DNA of 6,613 nucleotides from Synechococcus sp. CO36386bin_37 (lineage in GTDB: Bacteria; Cyanobacteriota; Cyanobacteriia; PCC-6307; Cyanobiaceae). Below, piece by piece: positions 6,569 to 6,613 of the stretch. How positions within the stretch are numbered: the stretch's first letter is position 1; the number at the start of each line of letters is the position of its first letter. The notes under the pieces are model-generated. The model did no database searches. It saw only the letters and a program-made list of their open reading frames with translations, and had not been told where the DNA came from. The DNA is taken from assembly GCA_011525445.1 (NCBI GenBank), contig WTGE01000247.1, positions 1 to 6,613 on the forward strand, written 5' to 3'. Both the position numbers and the translations under genes were made by a program.

Positions 6569-6613
6569 ATGATCAAGCTCCGCCTGAAGCGGTTCGGTAA
6601 GAAGCGGGAAGCG
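6569..6613 (+). CDS. rpsP: 30S ribosomal protein S16, N-terminal fragment cut by the window end
   Basis: Only 15 codons are visible, but MIKLRLKRFGKKREA is the characteristic N-terminus of S16, a small-subunit protein needed for 30S assembly. The ATG at 6569 is the family's normal start. There is no strong Shine-Dalgarno sequence before it (CTTTAAGTAAGCGCCACG), as with other starts in this window. It follows ffh by 77 nt on the same strand, and ffh-rpsP adjacency is common in bacteria, which supports both calls. The rest of the gene lies beyond the window. Confidence 0.92.
   Translation, partial: MIKLRLKRFGKKREA

Overview
The window reads as ordinary chromosomal core sequence from a unicellular marine picocyanobacterium of the Synechococcus/Cyanobium group. 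The evidence is an ARC6/Ftn2-type division protein, which is specific to cyanobacteria and plastids, a cyanobacterial-style group 2 sigma factor, a PdhA of cyanobacterial type, and the adjacent order ftn2 - ffh - rpsP. Base composition is moderately GC-rich and looks even across the window. I see no insertion sequence, integrase, tRNA, CRISPR array, prophage gene or compositional island.

Layout. Bases 1-656 (+) hold the 3' part of a sigma-70 family factor whose start lies before the window. After a 54-nt gap that can fold into competing hairpins comes a histone-deacetylase-superfamily enzyme (711-1625, +). It converges, with only 13 nt between the stop codons, on pdhA (1639-2745, -), the E1 alpha subunit of pyruvate dehydrogenase. 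pdhA is divergent from ftn2/zipN (about 2847-4943, +), an FtsZ-interacting, membrane-anchored division protein. Next come ffh (5028-6491, +), the protein of the signal recognition particle, and the first 15 codons of rpsP (6569-6613, +), ribosomal protein S16, cut by the window end.

The genes are mostly housekeeping: promoter selection, central carbon metabolism (acetyl-CoA), cell division, membrane protein targeting and translation. They are neighbours rather than one pathway. The one speculative link is between pdhA, which makes acetyl-CoA, and the convergent deacetylase-family gene.

I did not find a convincing new biological system. What merits a second look is small in scale: the overlapping inverted repeats covering the deacetylase start codon, the palindromes in the pdhA/ftn2 divergent region with an uncertain ftn2 start, a degenerate J-domain tripeptide (CPD instead of HPD) in Ftn2, a Ser-to-Cys change in the normally GSG RNA-binding motif of Ffh, and the Gly/Met/Pro repeat tail of Ffh.
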